Position numbers and translations under genes: made by a program. A stretch of 64,000 bases of DNA from Hymenobacter nivis (lineage in GTDB: Bacteria > Bacteroidota > Bacteroidia > Cytophagales > Hymenobacteraceae): contig NZ_CP029145.1 of assembly GCF_003149515.1 (NCBI RefSeq), forward strand, positions 1-64,000, read 5' to 3'. The notes beneath the pieces are model-generated. The model was not told the origin of the DNA and searched no databases. It saw only the letters and a program-made list of their open reading frames with translations. Shown one piece after another: positions 28,384-36,449 of the stretch. Within the stretch, counting starts at the first letter, position 1. Each line of letters starts with the position of its first letter.

Positions 28384-28556
28384 GATTGCTGGTAAAAAAA
28401 GAAACATTTACAATTGTTGCTGTAAAATCAAAAGTTACTGTTTAGCTTTGCAGCACAGCAACTCGGTATTAACGACCTCACATCGCACAATGTTACAAAG
28501 GCTGTTGTAATAATCAAAGCAACTGTAACAATAAAAGTAATTTTCAAAGAAATACT
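28384..28556. promoter_or_regulatory. Phage immunity control region with repeated half-sites
   Basis: AT-rich region between the repressor and the early operon. Half-sites of the type GTTGCTGTAA or its complement occur at 28416, 28429 (CAAAAGTTACTGT), 28455 (ACAGCAACT) and 28516 (AAAGCAACTGTAACA). TGTTACA and TGTAACA at 28491 and 28524 form an inverted pair. TAGCTTTG at 28443 is a -7 box pointing to the early genes. The same half-site flanks the promoter at 29563. Confidence 0.6.
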
Positions 28557-28775
28557 ATGGCTAGAGGAATCCAACCCCACCCAGACAAACAGCGCTTTGC
28601 CACTGAAATGGCCGCGCTGGGCACTTTACCCAAATACTATGGCAAAGTCGTAGAGGCGCAATTCCCCCACGTTGACATCAAAAAGCTGCACGCCGCCGTG
28701 GCGGGGCGGACTGTCTACTGGGATGGGTTCTACGCGCTGAAAGCTATTGCCAGGCCCGCCGCATCAGTTGCTTAA
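28557..28775 (+). CDS. Small Cro-like DNA-binding protein (putative)
   Basis: 72 residues, the first early gene opposite the repressor. The central part (LPKYYGKVVEAQFPHVDIKK, then AAVAGRTVYWDGFYALKAIA) looks like a short helix-turn-helix of the kind found in small Bacteroidota phage regulators. Its position, across the operator region from an XRE repressor, is that of Cro in lambdoid phages. No sequence match to Cro itself is claimed. Confidence 0.5.
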   Translation: MARGIQPHPDKQRFATEMAALGTLPKYYGKVVEAQFPHVDIKKLHAAVAGRTVYWDGFYALKAIARPAASVA

Positions 28776-28801
28776 TTCTTTCACTATTAACTTTTTCACG
28801 C

Positions 28802-29515
28802 ATGAAAAAAGTACAGCTCTTTGATTTTAACAGCCACGAAGTCGGCACCTTAACCGACGAAAACGGCAACCCTTGGTTTGTTGCCAAGAATGTTGCCGCT
28901 GCCATTGGCTTGAAATGGAACGGCAACGACACGCTAAAAGCCATCAAACCGGAATGGAAGCTGAGTATGGAAATTCCATACTCAGGTCAAGTACGCCGAG
29001 TCTTGTTTATTTCCGAAGCCGCCATGTACAAGTTGGCTTTCCGTTCAGACAAGCTGGAAGCCGAAGCGTTTACCGACTGGGTGGCTGAGGTAGTGTTGCC
29101 CACGCTGCGCAAAACCGGCACCTACTCGCTGCAAAGCCAGTTACTGCCGTCGCCGCGTTCGTGGGAAAAAACCTTCCCAACCGAATTTATGCGCAACGTG
29201 CTCAAGCTGTACGGCCAGCCTTACAATCCCAAGGGTACCCCGCAGTTTGTGGGGCTTTTTATCAATAAGTACGTCTATAACTGCATGGACTGCTTTATGG
29301 CCAAAGAACTAAAAGCGGCCCGGGCCAGCTACGGCGGAGATGATGAAGTCGCTTTTCTGCACCAATACTTGGCAGAACCAGCCAGGGAAGCCTTGCAAAG
29401 CCACATCGCCGCGCTAAACACACTGATGAGCGCATCCTCTAACAAAGAGCATTTTGACTTAATGTTTGGGCGGGTATACGTTCATAAAAATCAGCTTGAA
29501 ATGCATTTGCGGTGA
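28802..29515 (+). CDS. Bro-N and P63C domain antirepressor
   Basis: 237 residues. The N-terminal Bro-N domain (residues 1 to 105) shows WFVAKNVAAAIGLKW, VRRVLFISEAAMYKLAFRSD and AFTDWVAEVVLPTLRKTG. The C-terminal P63C domain includes FPTEFMRNVLKLYGQ and QFVGLFINKYVYN. This combination is typical of phage antirepressors, which displace or counter the repressor. It lies 26 bases after the Cro-like gene and is probably in the same operon. Confidence 0.9.
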   Translation: MKKVQLFDFNSHEVGTLTDENGNPWFVAKNVAAAIGLKWNGNDTLKAIKPEWKLSMEIPYSGQVRRVLFISEAAMYKLAFRSDKLEAEAFTDWVAEVVLPTLRKTGTYSLQSQLLPSPRSWEKTFPTEFMRNVLKLYGQPYNPKGTPQFVGLFINKYVYNCMDCFMAKELKAARASYGGDDEVAFLHQYLAEPAREALQSHIAALNTLMSASSNKEHFDLMFGRVYVHKNQLEMHLR

Positions 29516-29538
29516 GGCTTATTTTTTTGTCTAATAAA

Positions 29539-29592
29539 ACAGCAACTTTTGATTAATATACATTGTATAAAACAAAAGTTGCTGTACATTTG
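29539..29592 (+). promoter_or_regulatory. Early promoter flanked by operator arms
   Basis: The promoter is TTG (29563..29565), 19 bases, then TACATTTG (29585..29592). Perfect 13-base inverted arms, ACAGCAACTTTTG (29539) and CAAAAGTTGCTGT (29573), enclose the -33 box and reach the -7 box. The arms match half-sites in the repressor control region, so the repressor probably shuts this promoter. Confidence 0.75.
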
Positions 29593-29619
29593 CCACACCC
29601 TACCACTATTGCCCCGCCC

Positions 29620-29715
29620 TTGACCCCCACGCCGCCCCTGCGCCCCGCCGTCGCCCGCCTCGCTGGGGCCCTGCTACTGGCCGTGCTCGCCCTGCTGCTC
29701 TACTGCTGCGCTTGA
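29620..29715 (+). CDS. Tiny single-helix membrane ORF, 31 codons
   Basis: A TTG start at 29620 opens a 31-residue ORF with one hydrophobic helix (LAGALLLAVLALLLYCC), 28 bases downstream of the -7 box of the regulated promoter. Translation is not proven. Similar tiny membrane ORFs recur in this early region (30799, 38695, 39681). Confidence 0.3.
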   Translation: MTPTPPLRPAVARLAGALLLAVLALLLYCCA

Positions 29716-29747
29716 TTTTATCCCCACCTCTTTTTCGCTCTTACGCC

Positions 29748-30197
29748 ATGATTCACACCACCGACTGGCTGGCCGCTGAGGCCGCCAAAATTTTCGCCGC
29801 CTCCAGTCAACCCGACCTGGAAGTGCGCATTCAGGACAGCCGCGCGGCTAACGGCCGCCATACCTACGTGCTCACGGCCTTCGATCCCGACGGCCACCGC
29901 AACCCGCTCGACGTGCACACGGCGATGGGCATCGGCCACACGACCGACGAGGTGCTGAGCGATTTGGCCCAGCGGCTGGGCGTGGCCTGGCCGCTGGCAG
30001 CCCTGGCACCTGCGCTGGCTTACCAAAAGAAGGAAATCATCCGGCTGCTGAACAACCCCGTCATCACCCGCCGCGAGAAAACCTACACGCTGCTGCGCAT
30101 CAGCCGCATGACGGAGGAAACGGCGCAGCTGGCCATCGAAGAGCTGCGCAGCAAGACCAGCCAGCGCGAAAACGGGACGGTTGCCGTCGCTGCCTAA
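29748..30197 (+). CDS. Hypothetical early phage protein, 149 residues
   Basis: The start at 29748 gives MIHTTDWLAAEAAKIF. It has no recognised domain. It is a soluble alpha/beta protein with a hydrophobic middle (AWPLAALAPALAYQKKEIIRLL) and a helical C-terminus (ISRMTEETAQLAIEELRSK). It is the first sizeable gene after the operator-flanked promoter and is followed by a 43-codon ORF 2 bases later, implying one operon. Confidence 0.6.
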   Translation: MIHTTDWLAAEAAKIFAASSQPDLEVRIQDSRAANGRHTYVLTAFDPDGHRNPLDVHTAMGIGHTTDEVLSDLAQRLGVAWPLAALAPALAYQKKEIIRLLNNPVITRREKTYTLLRISRMTEETAQLAIEELRSKTSQRENGTVAVAA

Positions 30198-30199
30198 TC

Positions 30200-30331
30200 A
30201 TGCAGCAGGCCCCCAAATCAGTGCCTGCCTACGTGGCCGGCTACTACGACCGCGTGCCGGTGCCCTCGCCTTGGCGCGGCAAACTGGCTGACTTCGTGGC
30301 GATCCAGAAACGCTTGCAAAGACTCCGCTAA
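30200..30331 (+). CDS. Small hypothetical protein, 43 residues
   Basis: The ORF starts 2 bases after the previous stop, and its stop codon abuts the ATG of the next gene (TAA then ATG at 30332). It encodes a basic peptide (MQQAPKSVPAYVAGYYDRVP to IQKRLQRLR). The tight spacing on both sides supports translation. Function unknown. Confidence 0.5.
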   Translation: MQQAPKSVPAYVAGYYDRVPVPSPWRGKLADFVAIQKRLQRLR

Positions 30332-30730
30332 ATGACTGATTTCCTTCAGTTCCGCAACCTGGCCAAAGCGGCCTTTCCGCACTTCAACATCAGTGCGATG
30401 ATCTGGGAGAAAGAGGAAGCCAAGAGCCTGAACGCGCTGCGCTTCCGGCTCAAGGCTACCAGCCAGAAGATTGAAACCAGCGTGACCGTGGAAGCCTATT
30501 CCGCTGCTGCGGCCGTCGAAGAACTGCGCGTGGCGCTGGCCAAGGCCCGCCGCACCTTCGAGGTAGACGGGGCCCTGCGCGACATCAGCCGCCGCGCCGG
30601 CGGGCTCACCGAGTGGCAGGCAATCGACATCCGGGCCCAGCTCACGAAATGCCCGCTGCACGCCTTCGACAAGCTGGTGGCCACCCTGCGCCACGCGGCC
30701 CTGGAAGCTGGCCAGCAGCAAGCGGCTTAA
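30332..30730 (+). CDS. Hypothetical early phage protein, 132 residues
   Basis: A soluble, helical protein without recognised domains (FLQFRNLAKAAFPHFNISAM at the start, ATLRHAALEAGQQQAA at the end). A long helix (AAAAVEELRVALAKARRTF) lies in the middle. It is the last gene before the terminator at 30736. The position before recT suggests a DNA-metabolism accessory role, which is only a guess. Confidence 0.55.
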   Translation: MTDFLQFRNLAKAAFPHFNISAMIWEKEEAKSLNALRFRLKATSQKIETSVTVEAYSAAAAVEELRVALAKARRTFEVDGALRDISRRAGGLTEWQAIDIRAQLTKCPLHAFDKLVATLRHAALEAGQQQAA

Positions 30731-30735
30731 AAACG

Positions 30736-30770
30736 AAAGGCCCGCGCTCTCCAACGCGGGCCTTTCAACC
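30736..30770 (+). terminator. Terminator inside the early region
   Basis: AAAGGCCCGCG and CGCGGGCCTTT form a perfect 11-base-pair stem with an 8-base loop, with T residues a few bases beyond. It would separate the first early unit from the recombination genes, or act as an antitermination point. Confidence 0.75.
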
Positions 30771-30798
30771 TTTTTAAATATAACGCGATGCGAATATA

Positions 30799-30939
30799 AT
30801 GCAAAATAAACGAAACCCATTTTTTTTCCCGCACCCCGCTGGGGCTGCTGCTGCCCGCCGCGCCGACCGCGCCCTGGGGGCCCTGCTTTTTTCTCTCACC
30901 CTGCTGCTGCTCGCCGCCTGGTGGGTGCGTGGCCTTTAG
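30799..30939 (+). CDS. Tiny single-helix membrane ORF, 46 codons
   Basis: The ATG at 30799 opens a peptide with an Arg-containing N-terminus and one helix (ALGALLFSLTLLLLAAWWV). It ends 12 bases before recT. No family is recognised. It has the shape of a phage inner-membrane effector or small holin-like peptide. Confidence 0.35.
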   Translation: MQNKRNPFFFPHPAGAAAARRADRALGALLFSLTLLLLAAWWVRGL

Positions 30940-30951
30940 CCTCTCCCACCC

Positions 30952-32037
30952 ATGGAAACCGCCCTCGCCAAAAAAGGCAAAGCCGAGCTGGCCGAGCAGA
31001 TTAGCTTCTCGCCCGAGCAGTTGCAGCTGATGAAGAACACCGTAGCCAAAGGCGCGACGGACGATGAATTTATGCTCTTCATGCACCTGGCCAAAACCTA
31101 CGGCCTGGACCCCTTCGCTAAAGAAATCTGGCTGATTAAATATTTGCGGGCAGGACAGCGGCCGGAAGAGGTAGCCGCCACCATTTTCACCAGCCGCGAC
31201 GGCTACCTCAAGATTGCCAGCCGCGACGTGCAAATGGACGGCATTCAGTCGGATGTGGTGTGCGCCAATGACCTACTTGAAAAACTACCCGACGGCACCG
31301 TGAAGCACGCCTACGGGCAGCCCCGGGGCCTGATCATCGGGGCCTATGCCCTGGTGTTCCGCAAGGACCGCAGCCGCGCCGCGTACTTCTACGCTCCGTT
31401 TGCGGAGTACGGCACGGGCAACAACCCGACGTGGAAAAAGTACCCGTCGGCAATGATTGTGAAGGTGGCAGAAGCGATGGCCCTGAAGCGGGCCTTCAGC
31501 ATTTCAGGCCTGGTAACGCAAGAAGAAATTGGCCTCGACATGGCCCCGGAAAGCACTCCCGAAGCAGAAACCAGCGCCGTGGTGGTGGCCTCTCCGGACG
31601 CGCCAAAAAAAGCCGCCGCCGGGGCCCCTACTTCGGCCGCCCCGGCTCCCTTAATTGGTGCGGCCCCAGGTGGTGAGGACGAATTAGAGCAGGTGCGCAA
31701 GCGCATCATTCAGCAGCTCACCAGCCGCCACATCACGCCCGGCGAGCGCAGCCGCATGATGCAGCACCTCAACCGGCTGGACTTGCCCAAGGCACTGGCC
31801 CAGTCGGCTAAGATTGCGGAGTGCGTCGAGTACCGCCCCTCGCCCCAGGCGCTGAAAGAGGCCCGTGCTAAGCTGGAAGCCTTCGCCCACGAGCACGCGG
31901 CCGCGCTCGGAGAAGCCAGGCACGGCGCCCTGGTCTCGCGCTCAAAAGCCCTGACGGTAACGGCGGTGGATTTGCTCACCGAAATCGAGCAGGCGCAGGC
32001 CTTGCTAGAGGAAGGAAAGGAAGTGCCCCGTGCCTAA
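30952..32037 (+). CDS. RecT/Bet family single-strand annealing protein
   Basis: 361 residues. The conserved N-terminal two thirds carry the Bet/RecT pattern: DEFMLFMHLAKTYGLDPFAK, then EIWLIKYL, ATIFTSRDGYLKIASR, and near 165 WKKYPSAMIVKVAEAMALKR. These proteins pair single strands during phage recombination. The C-terminal third is a variable helical tail after a Pro/Ala linker. The gene overlaps the following exonuclease gene by 8 bases, and the two are likely partners. Confidence 0.88.
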   Translation: METALAKKGKAELAEQISFSPEQLQLMKNTVAKGATDDEFMLFMHLAKTYGLDPFAKEIWLIKYLRAGQRPEEVAATIFTSRDGYLKIASRDVQMDGIQSDVVCANDLLEKLPDGTVKHAYGQPRGLIIGAYALVFRKDRSRAAYFYAPFAEYGTGNNPTWKKYPSAMIVKVAEAMALKRAFSISGLVTQEEIGLDMAPESTPEAETSAVVVASPDAPKKAAAGAPTSAAPAPLIGAAPGGEDELEQVRKRIIQQLTSRHITPGERSRMMQHLNRLDLPKALAQSAKIAECVEYRPSPQALKEARAKLEAFAHEHAAALGEARHGALVSRSKALTVTAVDLLTEIEQAQALLEEGKEVPRA

Positions 32038-33010
32038 CTACTACCTGCGCACCACCGGCATGAGCCGCAGCATTACCGATGGCACGAGCAAAAAAAATGC
32101 GTGCACCTGGCACCGCGAGTATTTCCGCCTCACCGACGAGGGCTTGCTCTCGTCGGTGCACGAGTACGAAGACGGCTTCTACTACCTGAGTGCCCCGGCC
32201 CTGCTGCCCGTGCCGCAGGCCTTTCCGTTGCCGGTGCCCTGCCCGGCCGCTCTCTTCCACGACGCCCACGCCCGGTGCGTGGCGTACCTGCGCGAGCAGG
32301 AAGCGAAGCGGTACCAGGCGGCAGCGTTTGCCAGGTCGCTGAAATACGGCATGGCCGTGCGGGCCCACGCTGCCAAAGAGGCCGGGGCGGCGGAGCCCCT
32401 GATGCTTGCCGAAGCATCTCACTGGCTGGATGACTTCACGGTGTTCGACGTGGAAACGACCGGCACCGACGCCACCCGCAACCACTTGCTGGAGCTGGCC
32501 GCCGTGCGCTACGTGGCCTGGACCCCGGTGGCCGAACTGCAACTCTTCGTGCGCTGCCCGATTCCCGTGCCGCCCTTCATCACTAACCTGACCGGCATCA
32601 CCACGGCCCAGGTAGCGCGGGCCCCCGAGCCCAAGCACGTGCTTCAGCAGTTCAAGAAGCTAGCCGGCGACTCGGTACTGGTAGGCCACAACGTGGGCTT
32701 CGACCTGCGCTTCGTGAACGCTGCCCGCGCGGCGCTGGGGGCCCCCGAGCCGCTGGCTAATCCCTTCCTCGATACGCTGGTACTGGCCGCCCACTGGTTG
32801 CCGGCACCCCACAAGCTGGGCGATTTATGCCAGCGCTTCGGTATCCGCACGGCCGGCGCGCACCGGGCCCTGGCCGACGTGCGCATGACGTTCGCCCTGC
32901 TGCGCCACCTGCACCAGCTCGAAGCCGTGCCTGCCTCTTTCCGCAACGCCACCGGCAAGCCCAGCAAGCGGGCCGCCAAGCCGGTGGCTTCCCTTTTTGA
33001 AGCCGCTTAG
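32030..33010 (+). CDS. DnaQ-like 3'-5' exonuclease (DEDDh)
   Basis: 326 residues, GTG start at 32030 overlapping recT. The N-terminal 135 residues are phage-specific. The exonuclease domain follows: Exo I FDVETTGTD, Exo II HNVGFDLRF, and Exo III AHRALADVRMT with the DEDDh histidine. It would trim 3' ends of DNA, and next to an annealing protein it may process ends for recombination. It could also proofread. Cytoplasmic. Confidence 0.88.
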   Translation: MPNYYLRTTGMSRSITDGTSKKNACTWHREYFRLTDEGLLSSVHEYEDGFYYLSAPALLPVPQAFPLPVPCPAALFHDAHARCVAYLREQEAKRYQAAAFARSLKYGMAVRAHAAKEAGAAEPLMLAEASHWLDDFTVFDVETTGTDATRNHLLELAAVRYVAWTPVAELQLFVRCPIPVPPFITNLTGITTAQVARAPEPKHVLQQFKKLAGDSVLVGHNVGFDLRFVNAARAALGAPEPLANPFLDTLVLAAHWLPAPHKLGDLCQRFGIRTAGAHRALADVRMTFALLRHLHQLEAVPASFRNATGKPSKRAAKPVASLFEAA

Positions 33011-33012
33011 CC

Positions 33013-34011
33013 ATGCAACCCGCCCTTTCTCCTTCCCCGCTGACGGCCACTCTCGGTGGTGCCGCCGCTCCCAAGCACCGCATGTCCGTCACCTCTACCA
33101 ACCGCGCCCTTGTCATCCCAGCCGATGTGCTGGCCGCCCCTGGCCTGTCGTGGCCGGCACGGCTGGTGCTGTCCGAAATCCTTGACCTGCATAAGGTTTC
33201 GGGCAGCGTCTGGGCCAACGATCAGCACTTTGTCAACCGCCTGCCCGGCATCCAAAAGCGCAGCGTTGGCGGGGCCCTGAAAGAGCTGGAAGAGGCCGGT
33301 TGGCTGCACCGCGAAACTAACCAAAGTGCCTTCCACAAGCGCGTGCTAACGCCCTTGGTGCCTAACGAAAACAGCCCCGAACCTATTGCAAAATCTGCAA
33401 TAAGTAGCCCCGACCTATTGCAAAATTTGCAAGAGCCTATTGCAAAATCTGCCATAGACCTATTGCAAAATTTGCAAGAGCCTATTGCAAATTTTGCAGA
33501 CATAAACTACCATTTAAACTCCAGTAGAAATTCCAATGAAATACACCCCCCCGAAAAAAAAATGGGGGCGGGCATTTCCGAAATTTCTTCTCCCGACCTG
33601 AAAGCAAAAATTACTGCCCCCACCCCCGTTGCGGTGCGCCCCGCCCCGCGGGCTGAACAGGGCCCCCAGCACACGGCCGAAACCAAGGCGCTGGCCGCCC
33701 AGATTGCAGCGCTGTGGTACGTCACCGAGCAGAAGAATTTCCCCCGCTGGGCCCGCATCGCTCGCTTCGTCCACGAAGTCCAGCAAGCCGGCCAACTCAC
33801 CTACCTCGCGGCCCAGTTCAGCGGCTACCGCCAAATCCGCCAGCTGCGCAGCCTCAGCCCCCACAAGCTCGACGACTACCTGGCCGGCATCTGGGACGAA
33901 TGCGACTGGGTGGCCAAGGCCAAAGACACCCGCCCCGCCGGCGCCCCGGGCCCGCCCCCACCGCCTCAGCAAAGCAAATCCTCTCCCACCGCCAAGCAAT
34001 CCTGGTCATGA
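33013..34011 (+). CDS. Phage replication protein with winged helix and internal iterons
   Basis: 332 residues. Residues 30 to 105 form a winged helix-turn-helix (LSWPARLVLSEILDL, then VSGSVWANDQHFVNRLPGI, then RSVGGALKELEEAGWLHRE), as in phage replication initiators. Codons 124 to 163 are an array of five near-identical 19-base repeats (protein EPIAKSA/LLQNLQ), followed by an AT-rich stretch. A C-terminal domain (LWYVTEQKNFPRWARIARFV) may contact the helicase encoded next. The stop overlaps the helicase start by ATGA. The layout (initiator with origin inside, helicase next) parallels lambda O and P. Confidence 0.7.
   Translation: MQPALSPSPLTATLGGAAAPKHRMSVTSTNRALVIPADVLAAPGLSWPARLVLSEILDLHKVSGSVWANDQHFVNRLPGIQKRSVGGALKELEEAGWLHRETNQSAFHKRVLTPLVPNENSPEPIAKSAISSPDLLQNLQEPIAKSAIDLLQNLQEPIANFADINYHLNSSRNSNEIHPPEKKMGAGISEISSPDLKAKITAPTPVAVRPAPRAEQGPQHTAETKALAAQIAALWYVTEQKNFPRWARIARFVHEVQQAGQLTYLAAQFSGYRQIRQLRSLSPHKLDDYLAGIWDECDWVAKAKDTRPAGAPGPPPPPQQSKSSPTAKQSWS
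33382..33499 (+). repeat. Five 19-base iterons, candidate phage replication origin
   Basis: Copies of CCTATTGCAAAATYTGCAA start at 33382, 33414, 33436, 33459 and 33481. Their core TTGCAAAATTTGCAA is palindromic. Spacing is 32, 22, 23 and 22 bases. AT-rich DNA follows to about 33545. It lies inside the replication gene. Confidence 0.7.
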
Positions 34012-35504
34012 AAAACGCCTTCTCCACTGTCCTCGCTGCCGCTACCCGCCCCATTCCTGCCCTGGCCGTGGGCCACGTGCCACCCCACAACGCCGCCCTC
34101 GAAGCCGCCGTGCTCGGGGCCCTGCTGCTCGAAGCCGATGCCCTGCGCACGGTGCTCGGCATCCTGCCCAGCGAAAAAGCGTTCTACGTGCCCGCCCACC
34201 GCTTCATCTTCCGCGCCGTGCGCACGCTCTTCGCCGCCGGCCAGGCCATCGACCAACTCACCCTCACCGTGCAGCTGCGCGCCGACGGCGTGCTGGAGCG
34301 CGTCGGGGGCCCCCACTTCGTGGCTGGGCTCACGATGAAAATAAATTCGGCGGCCCACATCGAAAGCCATTGCCGCCTGGTGCAGGAATACCAGGCCCGC
34401 CGGCAGCTCATCACCACCAGCACCCGGCTCATGCAGCACGCCTACGACGAGGGCGAAGACGCGCTGGGCCTGCTCACCGCCGCCCAGCTCGAGCTAAATG
34501 GCCTGCACAAAGGCCTGGAAAGCAAGGCCGTGCAAACAGCGGCCAGCACCTACGACGGCGTATTTGCCGACCTCGTGAAGGCGGTGGAGTCGCCGGACCT
34601 CACCGGTGTGAGCACTGGCCTGCGGGCCCTGAACGACGTGTCGGCCGGCTGGCAGGATTCGGACCTGATTGTGCTAGCCGCGCGGCCCGGAATGGGCAAA
34701 ACCGCCGCGCTGCTGCACTTCGCCCGCACCTGCGCCCTGGACCTGGGCCGGGCCGCCGCCATCTTCTCGATGGAAATGCCCACCAAGCAACTCATGCAGC
34801 GCATGGTAGCCAGCGAGGTGCCCGGCTACAGCAATGCCGACCTGCGCCGGGGCAACATCGCCGGCGGGGTACCGCAGGTGCACCAGCTCTACGAGGCGGC
34901 CAAGCGCCTGCGCACCGATAAGCTGCTCATCGACGACACGCCCGGCCTTTCCATCTTCCAGCTGCGCGCCAAAGCCGCCCGGCTCAAAGCCGAGCACGGC
35001 GTGGCCCTGATCCTGGTGGACTACATCCAGCTGATGAAGGGCGAGACCAAGGGCAACCGCGAGCAGGAAATTGGTAGCATCACCCGCGGCCTGAAGGAGC
35101 TGGCCAAGGAGCTTGACGTACCGGTCATTGCCCTCTCGCAGCTCAGCCGCTCGGTGGAGACGCGCGGCGGTGACAAACGCCCCCAGCTCTCAGACCTGCG
35201 CGAATCAGGCAGCCTGGAGCAGGATGCCGACATGGTGGTGATGCTCTGGCGCGGCGAGTACTACGGCATCGAGGAATACAGCGACGGCACCCCCACCCAG
35301 GACACCATCCTCTTTGACATCTGCAAGCACCGCAACGGGGCGCTGGGCGAAGTCATTGCCGGCTGCTCGATGAAGCGGGGCACCTTCTTCGACCTGGGCG
35401 AAGGCAATACCGAGGCATATGAAATCGAAGTCGGGCCCCGCATGGTGCGCCTGGGGGCCCTGCCCACCTCGCAGTTTGAAGACCCCGCCAATCTGCCGTT
35501 CTGA
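34008..35504 (+). CDS. Replicative DNA helicase, DnaB family
   Basis: 498 residues. The N-terminal primase-interacting domain starts around residue 25 (PPHNAALEAAVLGALLLE). The RecA-like motor carries Walker A (AARPGMGKTAALLHFA), then FSMEMPTKQLMQRM, Walker B (LILVDYIQLM), and the switch region LSQLSRSVETRGGDKRPQLSD with LRESGSLEQDADMV. All key residues are present and the length is normal. It should unwind the phage fork, loaded by the initiator encoded upstream (4-base ATGA overlap). Confidence 0.95.
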   Translation: MKNAFSTVLAAATRPIPALAVGHVPPHNAALEAAVLGALLLEADALRTVLGILPSEKAFYVPAHRFIFRAVRTLFAAGQAIDQLTLTVQLRADGVLERVGGPHFVAGLTMKINSAAHIESHCRLVQEYQARRQLITTSTRLMQHAYDEGEDALGLLTAAQLELNGLHKGLESKAVQTAASTYDGVFADLVKAVESPDLTGVSTGLRALNDVSAGWQDSDLIVLAARPGMGKTAALLHFARTCALDLGRAAAIFSMEMPTKQLMQRMVASEVPGYSNADLRRGNIAGGVPQVHQLYEAAKRLRTDKLLIDDTPGLSIFQLRAKAARLKAEHGVALILVDYIQLMKGETKGNREQEIGSITRGLKELAKELDVPVIALSQLSRSVETRGGDKRPQLSDLRESGSLEQDADMVVMLWRGEYYGIEEYSDGTPTQDTILFDICKHRNGALGEVIAGCSMKRGTFFDLGEGNTEAYEIEVGPRMVRLGALPTSQFEDPANLPF

Positions 35505-35686
35505 TGGAAGCCTATTCGCCCGCCGTGGAACGCGCTTTACGCACCGCCCTGGCCGGGCACTCGCCGGCCTACCTGGCCCAGCTGCTGATTTACTACCGGG
35601 TACGCCAAGGCCCCGGCCTGGCCCTGGTACGGGCCGAATACCTACGTCGGGGGCTACCCGACCCTTATCAAAAACCTACCGCATGA
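35504..35686 (+). CDS. Small hypothetical protein, 60 residues
   Basis: The ORF starts at the last base of the helicase stop codon (TGATG) and ends overlapping the next ATG (ATGA at 35683). It is a basic helical peptide (VERALRTALAGHSPAYLAQL, then YRVRQGPGLALVRAEYLRRG). The tight coupling to its neighbours supports it as a real early gene. Function unknown. Confidence 0.55.
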   Translation: MEAYSPAVERALRTALAGHSPAYLAQLLIYYRVRQGPGLALVRAEYLRRGLPDPYQKPTA

Positions 35687-35775
35687 GAACTGCCGCCAGA
35701 GTAGACGCTAACCAGCCCGAGATAGTCAAGGCGCTCCGAGGAATTGGAGCGTCAATTCTCCACATTAATAATCAG
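35683..35775 (+). pseudogene. Duplicated 5' end of the VRR-NUC-type nuclease gene
   Basis: The first 26 codons (MRTAARVDANQPEIVKALRG, then IGASIL) match the start of the intact gene at 36428 at about 70 percent of bases. After that the match ends and an AT-rich segment with the HNH promoter begins. The open frame runs on to 36123, but only as an overprint of the HNH gene. This is a stump left by, or brought with, the HNH insertion. Confidence 0.6.
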
Positions 35776-35783
35776 CATTTTAC

Positions 35784-35814
35784 TTGTAATATCGAAGCGT
35801 TTCTTGTATATTTG
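35784..35814 (+). promoter_or_regulatory. Promoter of the HNH endonuclease gene
   Basis: TTG (35784), 20 bases, TATATTTG (35807..35814) is a full Bacteroidota promoter, 23 bases before the HNH ATG. The -7 box and spacing are identical to those before the antisense nuclease at 41451. Confidence 0.75.
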
Positions 35815-35837
35815 GTACATAACCAAACAGCAGAAAT

Positions 35838-36449
35838 ATGGAACGCTTCACAAGCAAGATTGACAAGACACCTGGCTATGGTCCACAAGGTGAGTGCTGG
35901 CTTTGGACAGCCGCTAAAGGTCCGAAAGGCTATGGCCACTTCGGGGTTGGCGGCCAGCGTAAAAACGGCGGGCGCATGGTATACGCGCATCGCTTCGCTT
36001 ACGAGCTGGCCAACGGCCAAATACCCGAGGGCTTACTTGTTCGGCATAGCTGCCACAATCCCTCCTGTGTTAACCCGGCCCACTTGTCGGTTGGCACTCA
36101 CACCGACAACATGCAGGATATGACTGCGGCTGGTCGCCATATGCACCAGCAGGTAACTCACTGCCCTCAAGGCCATGCTTATGATGAGATAAACACCATT
36201 ATTACCGAAAAGGGGCGCTACTGCCGCGCGTGTCGCAACAAGAACACCCTAGACCATTATTACCGTGTTCGTCGCGCCAAAGAACTCAAACCGCCAAAGC
36301 CGCCGCTAACACATTGTAAGCGTGGGCATGAGTACACGCCCGAAAACACATACACCCAGCCCTCAACTGGGCACAAGCATTGCAACATCTGCCGCCGAGA
36401 ACGTGCCAATCAGCGAACCCAAAACAAATGCGAACTGCCGCAAGAGTAG
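35838..36449 (+). CDS. HNH endonuclease (HNH_3 type), probable mobile nuclease
   Basis: 203 residues. The HNH core is residues 49 to 93: AHRFAYELANGQIPEG, VRHSCHNPSCVNPAHLSVGT and TDNMQD. Two zinc-type motifs follow, each CxxGH then CxxC (HCPQGHAYDE with CRAC, HCKRGHEYTP with CNIC), a pattern of free-standing homing endonucleases of phages. The gene is lower in GC than its surroundings, has its own promoter, and sits between a duplicated 5' stump and the intact copy of a VRR-NUC-type gene. Its 3' end overlaps that gene's start by 22 bases. It probably promotes its own spread into phages lacking it. Confidence 0.88.
   Translation: MERFTSKIDKTPGYGPQGECWLWTAAKGPKGYGHFGVGGQRKNGGRMVYAHRFAYELANGQIPEGLLVRHSCHNPSCVNPAHLSVGTHTDNMQDMTAAGRHMHQQVTHCPQGHAYDEINTIITEKGRYCRACRNKNTLDHYYRVRRAKELKPPKPPLTHCKRGHEYTPENTYTQPSTGHKHCNICRRERANQRTQNKCELPQE

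Noticed and set aside
30952..32037. Possible Mu-type transposition functions in the early region
   Set aside because: The gene is a Bet/RecT annealing protein, and no MuA or MuB motifs were found in the window.
33382..33499. Repeat array considered as CRISPR
   Set aside because: Repeat units are 19 bases with 3 to 13 base gaps, too short for spacers, and they lie inside a coding gene.
35776..36427. Segment with the HNH gene considered as a group I intron
   Set aside because: The downstream exon repeats the upstream one instead of continuing it, the HNH gene has its own promoter, and no intron core motifs were seen.
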